DNA of 37,191 nt, from positions 1-37,191 of the forward strand of contig CAMBKF010000019.1 of the NCBI GenBank assembly GCA_945868085.1. Direction: 5' to 3'. This document shows, one piece after another, positions 7,149 to 15,358 of this stretch (position 1 is the first letter of the stretch; every line of letters starts with the position of its first letter). The position numbers and the translations under genes were made by a program. The DNA is from an uncultured Oscillibacter sp. GTDB lineage: Bacteria; Bacillota; Clostridia; Oscillospirales; Oscillospiraceae. The notes under the pieces were generated by a model that was not told the DNA's origin, did no database searches, and saw only the letters and a program-made list of their open reading frames with translations.

Positions 7149-8210
7149 ATGAAAATCGTTGTTTTGGCAGGAGGTCTCAGCACCGAGCGCAACGTGGCGC
7201 TCACCAGCGGCACCGGCATCTGCCGCGCCCTGCGCCGCCTGGGACACAAGGCGGTGCTGGTGGATATGTTCCTGGGCCTGGAGAACTACACCGGGGACAT
7301 AGAGGATATCTTTGATGCGCCGGACGGCCTGTGCGCCGACCATACGGTGTCCTCCGATGCACCGGACCTAGAGGCGGTGCGCCGCTCCCGGAAGGACCAG
7401 AGCCCCTCCATGCTGGGCCAGGGCGTTCTGCAGGTGTGCGCTATGGCGGACCTGGTGTTCCTGGCCCTCCACGGCTCCTGCGGCGAGGATGGGCGCATCC
7501 AGGCCACACTGGATCTGCTGGGCGTGCCCTACACAGGCAGCAACTATGTCTCCAGCGGCATGGCCATGGACAAGGCCATCACCAAGCGCTTTATGGACGC
7601 CGAGGGCATCCGCACCGCCCCGTGGCACGACGTGCGCTACACCGAGGCGGACATCCCCGCTCTGGTGGAGAAGCTGGAGACGCCTTGCGCGGTGAAGATC
7701 GTCAACGGCGGCAGCTCCATCGGCGTGGAGCTGCCGGACACCAAGGAAGAACTGGCGGACACCCTGCACCGGATGCTTAAGTACGGCGACCACGTGGTGG
7801 TGGAGAAGAAGATCAAGGGCAGGGAAATTCAGGTGGCCGTTCTGGGCGACACCTATCTCCCCGCCGTGGAGATCATCCCCAAGAATGCGTATTTCGACTA
7901 TGAATCCAAGTATCAGAAGGGCGGCGCAGAGGAGATCTGTCCTGCGCCCATTACGGACGACGAGTGGAAGCAGGTGGGCCAGGCGGCCCTGAAGCTGCAC
8001 AGGGCCCTGGGCCTTTCCGTCTACTCCCGGACGGACTTTATCCTGGATGAGGAGGGCCGGGCCTGGTGCCTGGAGGTGAACACCCTGCCGGGCATGACCC
8101 CCACCAGCCTGGTGCCCCAGGAGGCGGCGGCGGCCGGCATGGACTACGACACCCTGTGTGAAAAGATCGCAGAGGAATCTCTGCGGGTGAGAAAGGCGGA
8201 ACGGCTATGA
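7149..8210 (+). CDS. ddl: D-alanine--D-alanine ligase
   Basis: A 353-residue ATP-grasp ligase that makes the D-Ala-D-Ala dipeptide of peptidoglycan. Visible family features are GGLSTER (8-14), HGSCGEDG (108-115), KIVNGGSSIGV (183-193), the omega-loop YESKY (251-255) and EVNTLPGMTPTS (309-320). The YESKY loop is the form usual for true D-Ala-D-Ala ligases rather than D-Ala-D-Lac or D-Ala-D-Ser ligases, so this copy predicts ordinary vancomycin-sensitive precursors. ATG 7149 has a modest GAGG upstream; longer in-frame starts run back through the promoter and terminator and are rejected. It overlaps murF by ATGA, as expected for enzymes acting in sequence. Confidence 0.95.
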   Translation: MKIVVLAGGLSTERNVALTSGTGICRALRRLGHKAVLVDMFLGLENYTGDIEDIFDAPDGLCADHTVSSDAPDLEAVRRSRKDQSPSMLGQGVLQVCAMADLVFLALHGSCGEDGRIQATLDLLGVPYTGSNYVSSGMAMDKAITKRFMDAEGIRTAPWHDVRYTEADIPALVEKLETPCAVKIVNGGSSIGVELPDTKEELADTLHRMLKYGDHVVVEKKIKGREIQVAVLGDTYLPAVEIIPKNAYFDYESKYQKGGAEEICPAPITDDEWKQVGQAALKLHRALGLSVYSRTDFILDEEGRAWCLEVNTLPGMTPTSLVPQEAAAAGMDYDTLCEKIAEESLRVRKAERL

Positions 8211-9562
8211 GGATCCCCTGTACGGCCCGGGAGATCGCTGCCGCCGTTGGCGGCAGGCTCCTGCAGGACGGCGATGCCGCCCGGCGCGTCAGCACCGACA
8301 GCCGGGACATCCTGGCCGGGGACCTGTTCGTGCCACTGGTGGGCGAGCGGTTCGACGGCCACGCCTACATAGACATGGCCCTGCAGAAAGGCGCGGCGGG
8401 CTGCCTGTGCGCCCAAACGCCCGGGACACTGCTGCCCGAGAAATTCTATATCGCCGTAGACGACACCGAGGCGGCGCTGGGAAAGCTGGCGGGTTGGTAC
8501 CGGGGCAAGTTTGACATCCCCATGGTGCAGGTCACAGGCTCTGCGGGCAAAACCACCACCAAGGAGATGCTGGCGGCGGTGCTGAGCCAGCACTTTCACA
8601 CCCTCAAGACCCTGGCAAACTTCAACAACTTCGTGGGCACGCCCCAGACCCTCCTGCGGCTGGAGAAAGAGCATCAGGCGGCGGTCATTGAGACGGGCAT
8701 GGACCACTTCGGCGAAATTCGCCGCATGGGCGTCATGGTGCGGCCCACCATCGCCGTTATCACCAACATCGGCGACGCCCACATCGGGAACCTGGACGGG
8801 ACCCGGGAGGGTGTCCTCCGGGCCAAGAGCGAGATCTTCGAGAACCTGCAGGCGGGCGGTCTCGCCGTGCTCAACGGGGACGACCCGCTGCTGAACACCC
8901 TGGATCTGCCCTTTCAGACCCTCCGCTGCGGCGAGAGCGAAAACTGCAATGTCCGGGTGACGGACATCTGTGAGCATGGCATCGAGGGGCTTAGCTGCAC
9001 CGTGACCACGGAAAAGGACAGCTATCCGCTGAATATCCCGTCCCCGGGACGGTTTATGATCTATTCGGCGGCCATGGGTGTGGCCATCGGGGAATACCTG
9101 GGCCTTACTAAGGACGAGATCATCCGGGGCGTGGCGGCCTACACCCCTACGGGCTCCCGGATGCACCTGATCCACCGGCCCGAGAATCGGCTCATCATCG
9201 ACGACTGCTACAACGCCAACCCCCAGGCCATGGCCGCGGCTCTGCGCCTGCTGGCCGCCACTGACCGCCCCCGCCGCATGGCCGTGCTGGGGGACATGGG
9301 CGATCTGGGCGAACTCTCGCCCAAGGCTCACGGAGACATCGGGCGGCTGCTGAATGAACTGAAGCTGGACTGCGTGGTGGCCATCGGCCGGTGGATGGCC
9401 TATCTGGCCGATGCCGCAGGGGGCAATGTCTACCACTTTGACACCCTGGAGCAGGCCTATGAGACCCTGCACCGGGAGTTTACCCCCGGCACCGTGGCGC
9501 TGGTGAAGGCCTCCCACGCCATGCATTTTGAAAAAATCGTTGAGGAACTGGAAAAAGCATGA
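8207..9562 (+). CDS. murF: UDP-N-acetylmuramoyl-tripeptide--D-alanyl-D-alanine ligase
   Basis: A 451-residue cytosolic Mur ligase that adds the Ddl product to UDP-MurNAc-tripeptide. The N-terminal substrate domain contains VSTDSRDILAGDLFVPLVG (about 28-46). The central ATPase has VTGSAGKTTTKEM (109-121), TNIGDAHIGNL near 187, and the C-terminal domain carries DDCYNANPQAM. The length is standard. It overlaps ddl upstream and the ABC-F gene downstream by ATGA, so all three are translationally coupled. Nothing looks truncated. The order ddl-murF is common in Firmicutes. Confidence 0.96.
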   Translation: MRIPCTAREIAAAVGGRLLQDGDAARRVSTDSRDILAGDLFVPLVGERFDGHAYIDMALQKGAAGCLCAQTPGTLLPEKFYIAVDDTEAALGKLAGWYRGKFDIPMVQVTGSAGKTTTKEMLAAVLSQHFHTLKTLANFNNFVGTPQTLLRLEKEHQAAVIETGMDHFGEIRRMGVMVRPTIAVITNIGDAHIGNLDGTREGVLRAKSEIFENLQAGGLAVLNGDDPLLNTLDLPFQTLRCGESENCNVRVTDICEHGIEGLSCTVTTEKDSYPLNIPSPGRFMIYSAAMGVAIGEYLGLTKDEIIRGVAAYTPTGSRMHLIHRPENRLIIDDCYNANPQAMAAALRLLAATDRPRRMAVLGDMGDLGELSPKAHGDIGRLLNELKLDCVVAIGRWMAYLADAAGGNVYHFDTLEQAYETLHREFTPGTVALVKASHAMHFEKIVEELEKA

Positions 9563-11454
9563 TCGACATTGGCGTCTCGGGACTTGTGAAGTCCTTCGAC
9601 CTGGAAAAGAAAATACTGGATGGGCTGACCTTTCAGATAGACACCGGCGAACGGGTGGGCATCCTGGGCCGCAACGGCGCGGGAAAGACCACGCTGTTCA
9701 AGATCCTCACCGGGGAGCTGGACTATGACGGGGGGCAGGTGTTCATCGCCCCCGGCAAGCGCCTGGGGCTCATCTCCCAGATCCCCGTCTACCCGGCGGA
9801 ATACACCGTGGAGGATGTGCTGCGCACCGCCTTTTCCCGGATGCAGGAGCTGAAGGCGGAGATGGACGCCCTGGCCGAAAAAATGGCCGCCGGGGACAGC
9901 AGCGCCGCCACCTTAAAGCGCTACGGCGAGATAAACGCCCGCTTTGAGGGCCTGGGCGGCTGGGACACGGACACGGCGGTGAACAAGGTGGCAAACGGCC
10001 TGACCATTGACGACGCTATGCGGGAGAGGCTGTTTTCCGAGCTTTCCGGCGGGGAAAAGACCCGGGTGAATCTGGGGCGGCTGATCCTGGAGGATACGGA
10101 CATCCTGCTGCTGGACGAGCCCACCAACCACCTGGACCTGCAGGCCACCATGTGGCTGGAGGAGTATATTCGGGCCTTCCGGGGCACGGTGCTGACCATC
10201 TCCCACGACCGGTATTTCCTGGACCGCACCGTCACACGCATTATCGAAATTGCCGACGGCAAGGCGGAGTTTTACAGCGGAAATTACAGCTTCTACGCTG
10301 TGGAAAAGGAGCGGCGCTATCAGGAGCGCATGAAGCAGTATCTCAAGGAGCAGGCCAAGATCCAGCAGTTGGAAAAGGCTGCCGAGCAGATGCACCTGTG
10401 GGCCTTTATGGGCAACGACGCCCTGCACAAGCGGGCTTTTTCCATGGAAAAGCGCATTGAGCGTATGCGCACCACGGAAAAGCCCACCAAGGCCAGGAAG
10501 ATGAATGCCCAGTTTGCCAGCCGGGAGTTCCGGGGCGACGAGGTATTGCAGCTCCGGGGCCTTACAAAATCCTTTGGGGACAGGACGCTGTTTTCTGACA
10601 TCTATCTCCGGGTGGAGCCCGGGGAACGCATCGCGCTCCTGGGTGAAAACGGCACCGGGAAGACCACGCTGCTCAATATGATCGTGGGCCAGGAGCGGCC
10701 GGACAGCGGCTCCATCCGCCAGGGGCCGGCGGTGGTCACGGCGTACCTGCCGCAGATCATCCGCTTTGACCACCCGGAGCGGAGCCTCCTGGACACCATG
10801 CTCTATGAAAAGAAGGGGATGACCGCCCAGAGCGCCCGGAACCGCCTGGCCCAGTACCAGTTTCAGGGGGAGGACGTGTTCAAGAGCGTTTCTGCCCTGT
10901 CCGGTGGGGAGCTGAGCCGCCTGCGGCTGTGCATGCTCATGGACGAGCAGACCAGCTTTCTCATCCTGGACGAGCCTACCAATCACCTGGACATCGCCGC
11001 CCGGGAGTGGATCGAGGAGGCGGTGGAGGCCTTTGACGGCACGCTGCTGTTCGTCAGCCACGACCGGTACTTTATCAACCGCTTTGCCACCCGCATCTGG
11101 GAGCTGGCCGGTGGCACCATTACGGACTATCCCATGGGCTTTGCCCAGTACCAGGCCGTGAAGGCCAGGGAAAAGCAGGACAGCGCCCCGGCCACTGTCC
11201 GGGAGAAGAAGGGCGATACCCGCCCCGCCAAGGGAAACCGATCCCAGCAGGCGGCCCGGCGGCAGCTGACCATCTGCGAGAGCACCATCGCCAGGCTGGA
11301 GGGGGAGATAGCCGCTCTGGACGAGGAGATGCAGCGGGTGGGCTGCGACGCAGGCAAGCTGGCGGAGGTCTACGCCAAAAAGCAGGAGACCGAGCGCCAG
11401 CTGCAGGAGCAGATGACCCGCTGGGAGGAACTGAGCCTGCAGCTGGAGGAATGA
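9559..11454 (+). CDS. ABC-F family ribosome-associated ATPase
   Basis: A 631-residue soluble protein with two ABC ATPase domains and no membrane segments. Domain 1 has Walker A GRNGAGKT (37-44), signature LSGGEKTRV and Walker B ILLLDEPTNHLD. A charged helical linker with repeated K/R/E residues (about 230-320) matches the P-site tRNA interaction arm. Domain 2 has GENGTGKTT near residue 362, LSGGELSRL and FLILDEPTNHLD, followed by a C-terminal coiled coil (about 545-631). ABC-F proteins of this shape act on stalled or initiating ribosomes; some give antibiotic resistance by target protection. Its place between cell-wall genes and prfA favours a housekeeping translation role. I cannot assign it to Uup, YheS or another subgroup from motifs alone. 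Confidence 0.93.
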   Translation: MIDIGVSGLVKSFDLEKKILDGLTFQIDTGERVGILGRNGAGKTTLFKILTGELDYDGGQVFIAPGKRLGLISQIPVYPAEYTVEDVLRTAFSRMQELKAEMDALAEKMAAGDSSAATLKRYGEINARFEGLGGWDTDTAVNKVANGLTIDDAMRERLFSELSGGEKTRVNLGRLILEDTDILLLDEPTNHLDLQATMWLEEYIRAFRGTVLTISHDRYFLDRTVTRIIEIADGKAEFYSGNYSFYAVEKERRYQERMKQYLKEQAKIQQLEKAAEQMHLWAFMGNDALHKRAFSMEKRIERMRTTEKPTKARKMNAQFASREFRGDEVLQLRGLTKSFGDRTLFSDIYLRVEPGERIALLGENGTGKTTLLNMIVGQERPDSGSIRQGPAVVTAYLPQIIRFDHPERSLLDTMLYEKKGMTAQSARNRLAQYQFQGEDVFKSVSALSGGELSRLRLCMLMDEQTSFLILDEPTNHLDIAAREWIEEAVEAFDGTLLFVSHDRYFINRFATRIWELAGGTITDYPMGFAQYQAVKAREKQDSAPATVREKKGDTRPAKGNRSQQAARRQLTICESTIARLEGEIAALDEEMQRVGCDAGKLAEVYAKKQETERQLQEQMTRWEELSLQLEE

Positions 11455-11471
11455 GAAAGGAGCGCACAGCA

Positions 11472-11957
11472 ATGAGCGACATTTTATGCGTATATTACTC
11501 CCGCACCGGGAGAACGGAAAAGGCCATGGGCGAGATCGCCCAGGCACTGAACGCGGAGCTGGTGAAGATCGAGGACGGCCAGGACCGCAGCAAGCTCCGG
11601 GGCTATCTGCGCTCGGGTATGGAGGCTATGAGCAAAAAGCTCTGCCCCATTGAGCCCGTGCAGACGGAGCGGCCCTTGAACGAATATCGTCTGGTCATCA
11701 TCGGCACACCCGCCTGGGCGGGCCGGTGCGCCAGCCCCGTCAAGAGCTTTTTGGCTCAGAACGCCGGGAAGCTGCCCCAGGTCTCCTGCGTGGTCACCCG
11801 CAGCGGCGCGGATCGCTGCGACGATGTGCTGGCCCACATGGCCACCTTCTTAAAGCGTATGCGCCTGACGGATGCGTCCCTGCGGCCGGACGACGCTGGG
11901 TACGAGTTCTGGCGGGATAAGTTCATCCAGGACACCAAAAACGCCCTGGGGCTGTGA
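11472..11957 (+). CDS. Flavodoxin family protein
   Basis: A 161-residue FMN-binding electron carrier-like protein. The FMN phosphate loop is the N-terminal YYSRTGRTEKA (residues 8-18), and the second flavin loop is seen in IIGTPAWAGRCASPVKSFL in the middle of the protein. I prefer ATG 11472, which has AAAGGAG 9 nt upstream, over an earlier ATG at 11451 that overlaps the ABC-F stop. The next gene, prfA, begins immediately after the stop. The redox partner is unknown. Flavodoxins of this short class are common in anaerobes and often annotated only by fold. Confidence 0.88.
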   Translation: MSDILCVYYSRTGRTEKAMGEIAQALNAELVKIEDGQDRSKLRGYLRSGMEAMSKKLCPIEPVQTERPLNEYRLVIIGTPAWAGRCASPVKSFLAQNAGKLPQVSCVVTRSGADRCDDVLAHMATFLKRMRLTDASLRPDDAGYEFWRDKFIQDTKNALGL

Positions 11958-11959
11958 GC

Positions 11960-13030
11960 ATGGAGGAGAAGCTGAAGCGGGCGGCCCTGCGGCTGCAGGA
12001 GGTGGAAATGCTCCTGTCCCAGCCGGAGGTGTACGCCGACCCTGCCCGTCTGCGGGACCTGAATCGGGAGCAGAAGGAGCTTGCGCCGGTGGTGACAGCC
12101 TTCCGGGAGCTGGAAGCAGCCCGGGACATGCAGCGGGAGGCGGAGAGGATGCTCTCCGACCCGGAGCTGCGGGACCTGGCCCGGGAGGAGCTGCTGGAGG
12201 CCCGGGAGCGGCAGGAGCGGCTCACACAGGAGCTGAAGCTGCTGCTTTTGCCCAGGGATCCGGATGACGGACGCAGCGTGGTTCTGGAGCTGCGGGCCGG
12301 AGTCGGCGGCGAGGAGGGCGCCCTGTTTGCCGCCGACCTGCTGCGCATGTACCTGCTCTACGCGGATAAATGCGGCTGGCAGGCGGATGTGGTCTCCCGC
12401 AGCGACACGGAGCTGGGGGGCGTGAAAGAAGCGTCGGTCACCGTGGAGGGGGCCGGGGTCTATGCCCGGCTGAAGTTCGAGGGCGGCACTCACTGCGTCA
12501 AGCGTGTGCCGGAAACGGAGAGCGCCGGGCGCATCCACACCTCCACCGCCACCGTGGCCGTGCTGCCCGAGGCGGAGGAGACGGAGGTTTTCATCTCTCC
12601 GGAGGACCTGCGCATTGACACCTACCGCTCCGGCGGCGCCGGGGGCCAGCATGTGAACAAGACCGAGAGCGCCATCCGCATCACCCACCTGCCCACGGGC
12701 CTGGTGGCGGAGTGCCAGGATGAGCGCAGCCAATATAAAAACAAGGACAGAGCCATGAAGATCCTGCGCTCCCGGCTCTACGCCCGGCAGCGGGCGGAGG
12801 CGGACGCCGCCCAGGCGGCCCAGCGCAGGAGCCAGATCGGCGGCGCCGAGCGGGCCGAGCGGATCCGCACCTACCGGTTCCACGAGAAGATCGTGGTGGA
12901 CCACCGCCTGTCCGGCGACAGCAAGAGTTTTCCCCTTGGCCCGGTGCTGGACGGGAATCTGGACGGGATCATTGACGCCCTCACCGCCCAGCAGCAGGCT
13001 GAGAAATTATTACAGCAAGCCAACAACTAA
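11960..13030 (+). CDS. prfA: Peptide chain release factor 1
   Basis: A 356-residue class I release factor recognising UAA and UAG and triggering peptidyl-tRNA hydrolysis. The catalytic GGQ is at residues 228-230 in SGGAGGQHVNKTESAIRI. The codon-recognition tripeptide is Pro184-Glu185-Thr186 in RVPETESAGRIHTS, which fits the RF1 PxT class rather than the RF2 SPF class. The rest (LRAGVGGEEGALFA; ECQDERSQYKNKDRAMKIL) is typical. The start is either ATG 11960 or the GTG at 11954 that overlaps the flavodoxin stop; neither has a good ribosome site, suggesting translational coupling. No HemK/PrmC methyltransferase gene for the GGQ glutamine lies beside it. Confidence 0.97.
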   Translation: MEEKLKRAALRLQEVEMLLSQPEVYADPARLRDLNREQKELAPVVTAFRELEAARDMQREAERMLSDPELRDLAREELLEARERQERLTQELKLLLLPRDPDDGRSVVLELRAGVGGEEGALFAADLLRMYLLYADKCGWQADVVSRSDTELGGVKEASVTVEGAGVYARLKFEGGTHCVKRVPETESAGRIHTSTATVAVLPEAEETEVFISPEDLRIDTYRSGGAGGQHVNKTESAIRITHLPTGLVAECQDERSQYKNKDRAMKILRSRLYARQRAEADAAQAAQRRSQIGGAERAERIRTYRFHEKIVVDHRLSGDSKSFPLGPVLDGNLDGIIDALTAQQQAEKLLQQANN

Positions 13031-13048
13031 TCAGATAAGGAGGAAACG

Positions 13049-13690
13049 ATGATGTTGAAACAGAGAAAAATGCAGTATGATAAGGCCGGCCCCAAGGTGG
13101 CCGAGGCCCTGAACAAGCGCTATTTTGAAGCCTACTATTGCTCGGGCCGCGACGAGGCCCTGGAAAAGATCCTGGAGCTGATCCCCCAGGGGCATGTCGT
13201 TTCCTGGGGCGGCGCTACCACTGTGGATGAGCTGGGCGTGAAGGATGCCCTGCGCCAGCGGGGCCAGGCCGTTATCGACCGGGACACCGCCAAGGACGCC
13301 CAGGAGCGCCAGGAGATGCTGAAAAAGGCCCTTACCTGCGATACCTTCCTCATGGGCAGCAACGCTGTCTCCGCCGACGGCCAGCTGGTGAACATCGACG
13401 GCATCGGCAACCGGGTGGCGGCTCTGTGCTTCGGCCCCTCCCAGGTGATCGTGGTGGCCGGCATGAATAAGGTGGCCGGGGACCTGGACGCCGCCATGCG
13501 CCGGGCCCGGGAAGTGGCCGCGCCCATCAACGCCCAGCGATTCCAGCTGAAGACCCCCTGCTCCGTAAACGGCCTGTGCGCCGACTGCAAGGGCCCCGAC
13601 AGCATCTGCGCCCAGATCGTCACCACCCGTATGTGCAAGCCCGCGGGGCGGATCAAAGTCATCCTGGTGGGAGAAGATCTGGGGTTCTGA
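13049..13690 (+). CDS. LUD-domain (LutC-like, DUF162) protein
   Basis: A 213-residue stand-alone LUD-domain protein. The N-terminal region has the family's GHVVSWGGATTVDELGV-type segment, and the C-terminal part carries a cysteine cluster, CSVNGLCADCKGPDSIC (about residues 171-187), typical of this short DUF162 subgroup and possibly metal or iron-sulfur binding. In LutABC systems LUD proteins take part in lactate oxidation, but lutA and lutB partners are absent here, so lactate utilisation should not be assumed. AGGAGG precedes ATG 13049 and the gene sits 18 nt after prfA in the same operon. Function unknown. Confidence 0.85.
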   Translation: MMLKQRKMQYDKAGPKVAEALNKRYFEAYYCSGRDEALEKILELIPQGHVVSWGGATTVDELGVKDALRQRGQAVIDRDTAKDAQERQEMLKKALTCDTFLMGSNAVSADGQLVNIDGIGNRVAALCFGPSQVIVVAGMNKVAGDLDAAMRRAREVAAPINAQRFQLKTPCSVNGLCADCKGPDSICAQIVTTRMCKPAGRIKVILVGEDLGF

Positions 13691-13729
13691 GAACTGGCGA
13701 AAAACCTTTTTAAAAAAGAGGAAATCAAT

Positions 13730-15358
13730 TTGAAAACAAGGGTATTTCACCCCGAAAACGGGGAAAATGAAATCAAGGAAGCGGCGCGGATCCTCCGGGA
13801 GGGAGGCCTGCTGGGCATCCCCACGGAAACGGTCTACGGCCTGGGGGCCAACGCACTCAACGAGGACGCAGTGCTGCACATCTTCCAGGCCAAGGGCCGC
13901 CCCCAGGATAACCCGCTGATCCTCCATGTGCCGGAGGCCGGCTGGCTGGAGCGGTACTGCGCGGCTGTGCCGGAGACGGCCTACCGCCTGGCCCGGGAGT
14001 TCTGGCCGGGGCCGCTGACTATGATCCTGCCCCGGAAGGCCATCGTGCCCCTGCGCACTACCGGAGGGCTGGAGACCGTGGGCGTCCGCTGCCCGGACCA
14101 CGCCGTTACCCGGGAGATCATCCGGGAGGCGGGGGTGCCTGTGGCCGCCCCCAGCGGCAACACCTCCGGTCGGCCCAGCCCCACCAGCGCTGCCGACATG
14201 CTGGAGGATATGGACGGCAAGATAGACGGCATTGTGGACGGCGGACCCTGCCGGGTGGGGGTGGAATCCACCATCATCGACCTGACGGTGACGCCCCCGC
14301 AGCTGCTGCGCCCCGGCGGCCTGCCCCTGGAGGAGCTGCGGCGCGTTCTGGGGGAGGTGGCCGTGGACAAGGCCGTGACACAGAAGGTCACGGGCCGGGA
14401 GCCGCCCCGGGCCCCGGGCATGAAATACCGCCACTATGCCCCCCACGCCCCGGTGACGGTGGTCACCGGCCGGCCCCAACGCAGCGCCGCGTTTATACAG
14501 GCTGCGCTGCAGGAGGGGGAGGGGGTCATCTGCTTTGAGGAGTTCCGGCAGCGGTTTGCGGGCCGGGCACTGCAGTCCCTGGGGGCGGCGGAGGACACCG
14601 CCCAGCAGGCCCACCGGGTCTTTGACGCCCTGCGCCGGTTCGACAGCACGGACGTTACGCATATCTATGCCCAGTGCCCCGACGACACCGGCCTGGGGCT
14701 GGCGGTGGGCAACCGACTGAAGAAGGCGGCGGGCTTTCACATTGTGGACGCCGACCGCCTGCCGGACCTTGTCATCGGCATTACCGGAGGCACCGGCAGC
14801 GGCAAGACCAGCGCCCTGCGGGCCCTGGAGACCCTGGGGGGAAAGATCATCGACTGCGACGCCGTGTACCACCGGGAGCTGGCCGCAAATTTCGACATGC
14901 GCCGGGATATTACCCGGGCCTTCGGCGAGGTGTTCGACGGGGAGAAGCTGGATCGGCAGAAGCTGGGGGGCATCGTCTTTTCCGACCCGGACGCCCTGCA
15001 GAAGCTCAACGACATCGTGAATTTCCACCTGCTGCCGGTGATCCGCCGGGAGGCGGCGGGGCAGCTGATCGTGGGGCTGGACGCCATCAACCTCTTTGAG
15101 AGCGGGCTGGCGGCCCACTGCCGGGAGACGGTGGCGGTGCTGGCGCCCAGAGAGCAGCGGGTGCGGCGCATCATGCTCCGGGACGGCATATCCGAGGACT
15201 ATGCCCGGCTGCGCATCGGCGCCCAGCAGCCGGAGGAATACTATGAGAGCCGCTGCGGGCGGCTGCTGTATAACCAGGCGGAAAGCGCCGGAGAATTTGA
15301 GGCCCAGGCCCGGGCATTTTTCAGAAATCTGATTTGGGAGGTATTTGACCATGAGTGA
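13730..15358 (+). CDS. Fusion protein: Sua5/TsaC threonylcarbamoyl-AMP synthase + CoaE dephospho-CoA kinase
   Basis: A single 542-residue frame holding two normally separate enzymes. Residues 1 to about 340 are a Sua5: PTETVYGLGANAL (31-43), KGRPQDNPLILHV (55-67) and APSGNTSGRPSPTSA in the YrdC domain, then a SPGMKYRHYAP-like linker (APGMKYRHYAPHAP) and the Sua5 C-terminal domain. Residues from about 345 to 542 are CoaE: Walker A GGTGSGKTS (353-361), IIDCDAVYHRELA, and DAINLFESGL for the usual LLFE segment. There is no stop, ribosome site or good internal start at the junction. Predicted roles are t6A precursor synthesis and the last step of coenzyme A synthesis. The start is TTG 13730 with AAGAGG upstream. 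The 3' end overlaps the aminopeptidase by 8 nt. Confidence 0.9.
   Translation: MKTRVFHPENGENEIKEAARILREGGLLGIPTETVYGLGANALNEDAVLHIFQAKGRPQDNPLILHVPEAGWLERYCAAVPETAYRLAREFWPGPLTMILPRKAIVPLRTTGGLETVGVRCPDHAVTREIIREAGVPVAAPSGNTSGRPSPTSAADMLEDMDGKIDGIVDGGPCRVGVESTIIDLTVTPPQLLRPGGLPLEELRRVLGEVAVDKAVTQKVTGREPPRAPGMKYRHYAPHAPVTVVTGRPQRSAAFIQAALQEGEGVICFEEFRQRFAGRALQSLGAAEDTAQQAHRVFDALRRFDSTDVTHIYAQCPDDTGLGLAVGNRLKKAAGFHIVDADRLPDLVIGITGGTGSGKTSALRALETLGGKIIDCDAVYHRELAANFDMRRDITRAFGEVFDGEKLDRQKLGGIVFSDPDALQKLNDIVNFHLLPVIRREAAGQLIVGLDAINLFESGLAAHCRETVAVLAPREQRVRRIMLRDGISEDYARLRIGAQQPEEYYESRCGRLLYNQAESAGEFEAQARAFFRNLIWEVFDHE

Noticed and set aside
13049-13690. LutC of a lactate-utilisation LutABC system
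   Set aside because: No LutA or LutB genes adjoin, and the short cysteine-rich LUD form is widespread outside lactate operons.
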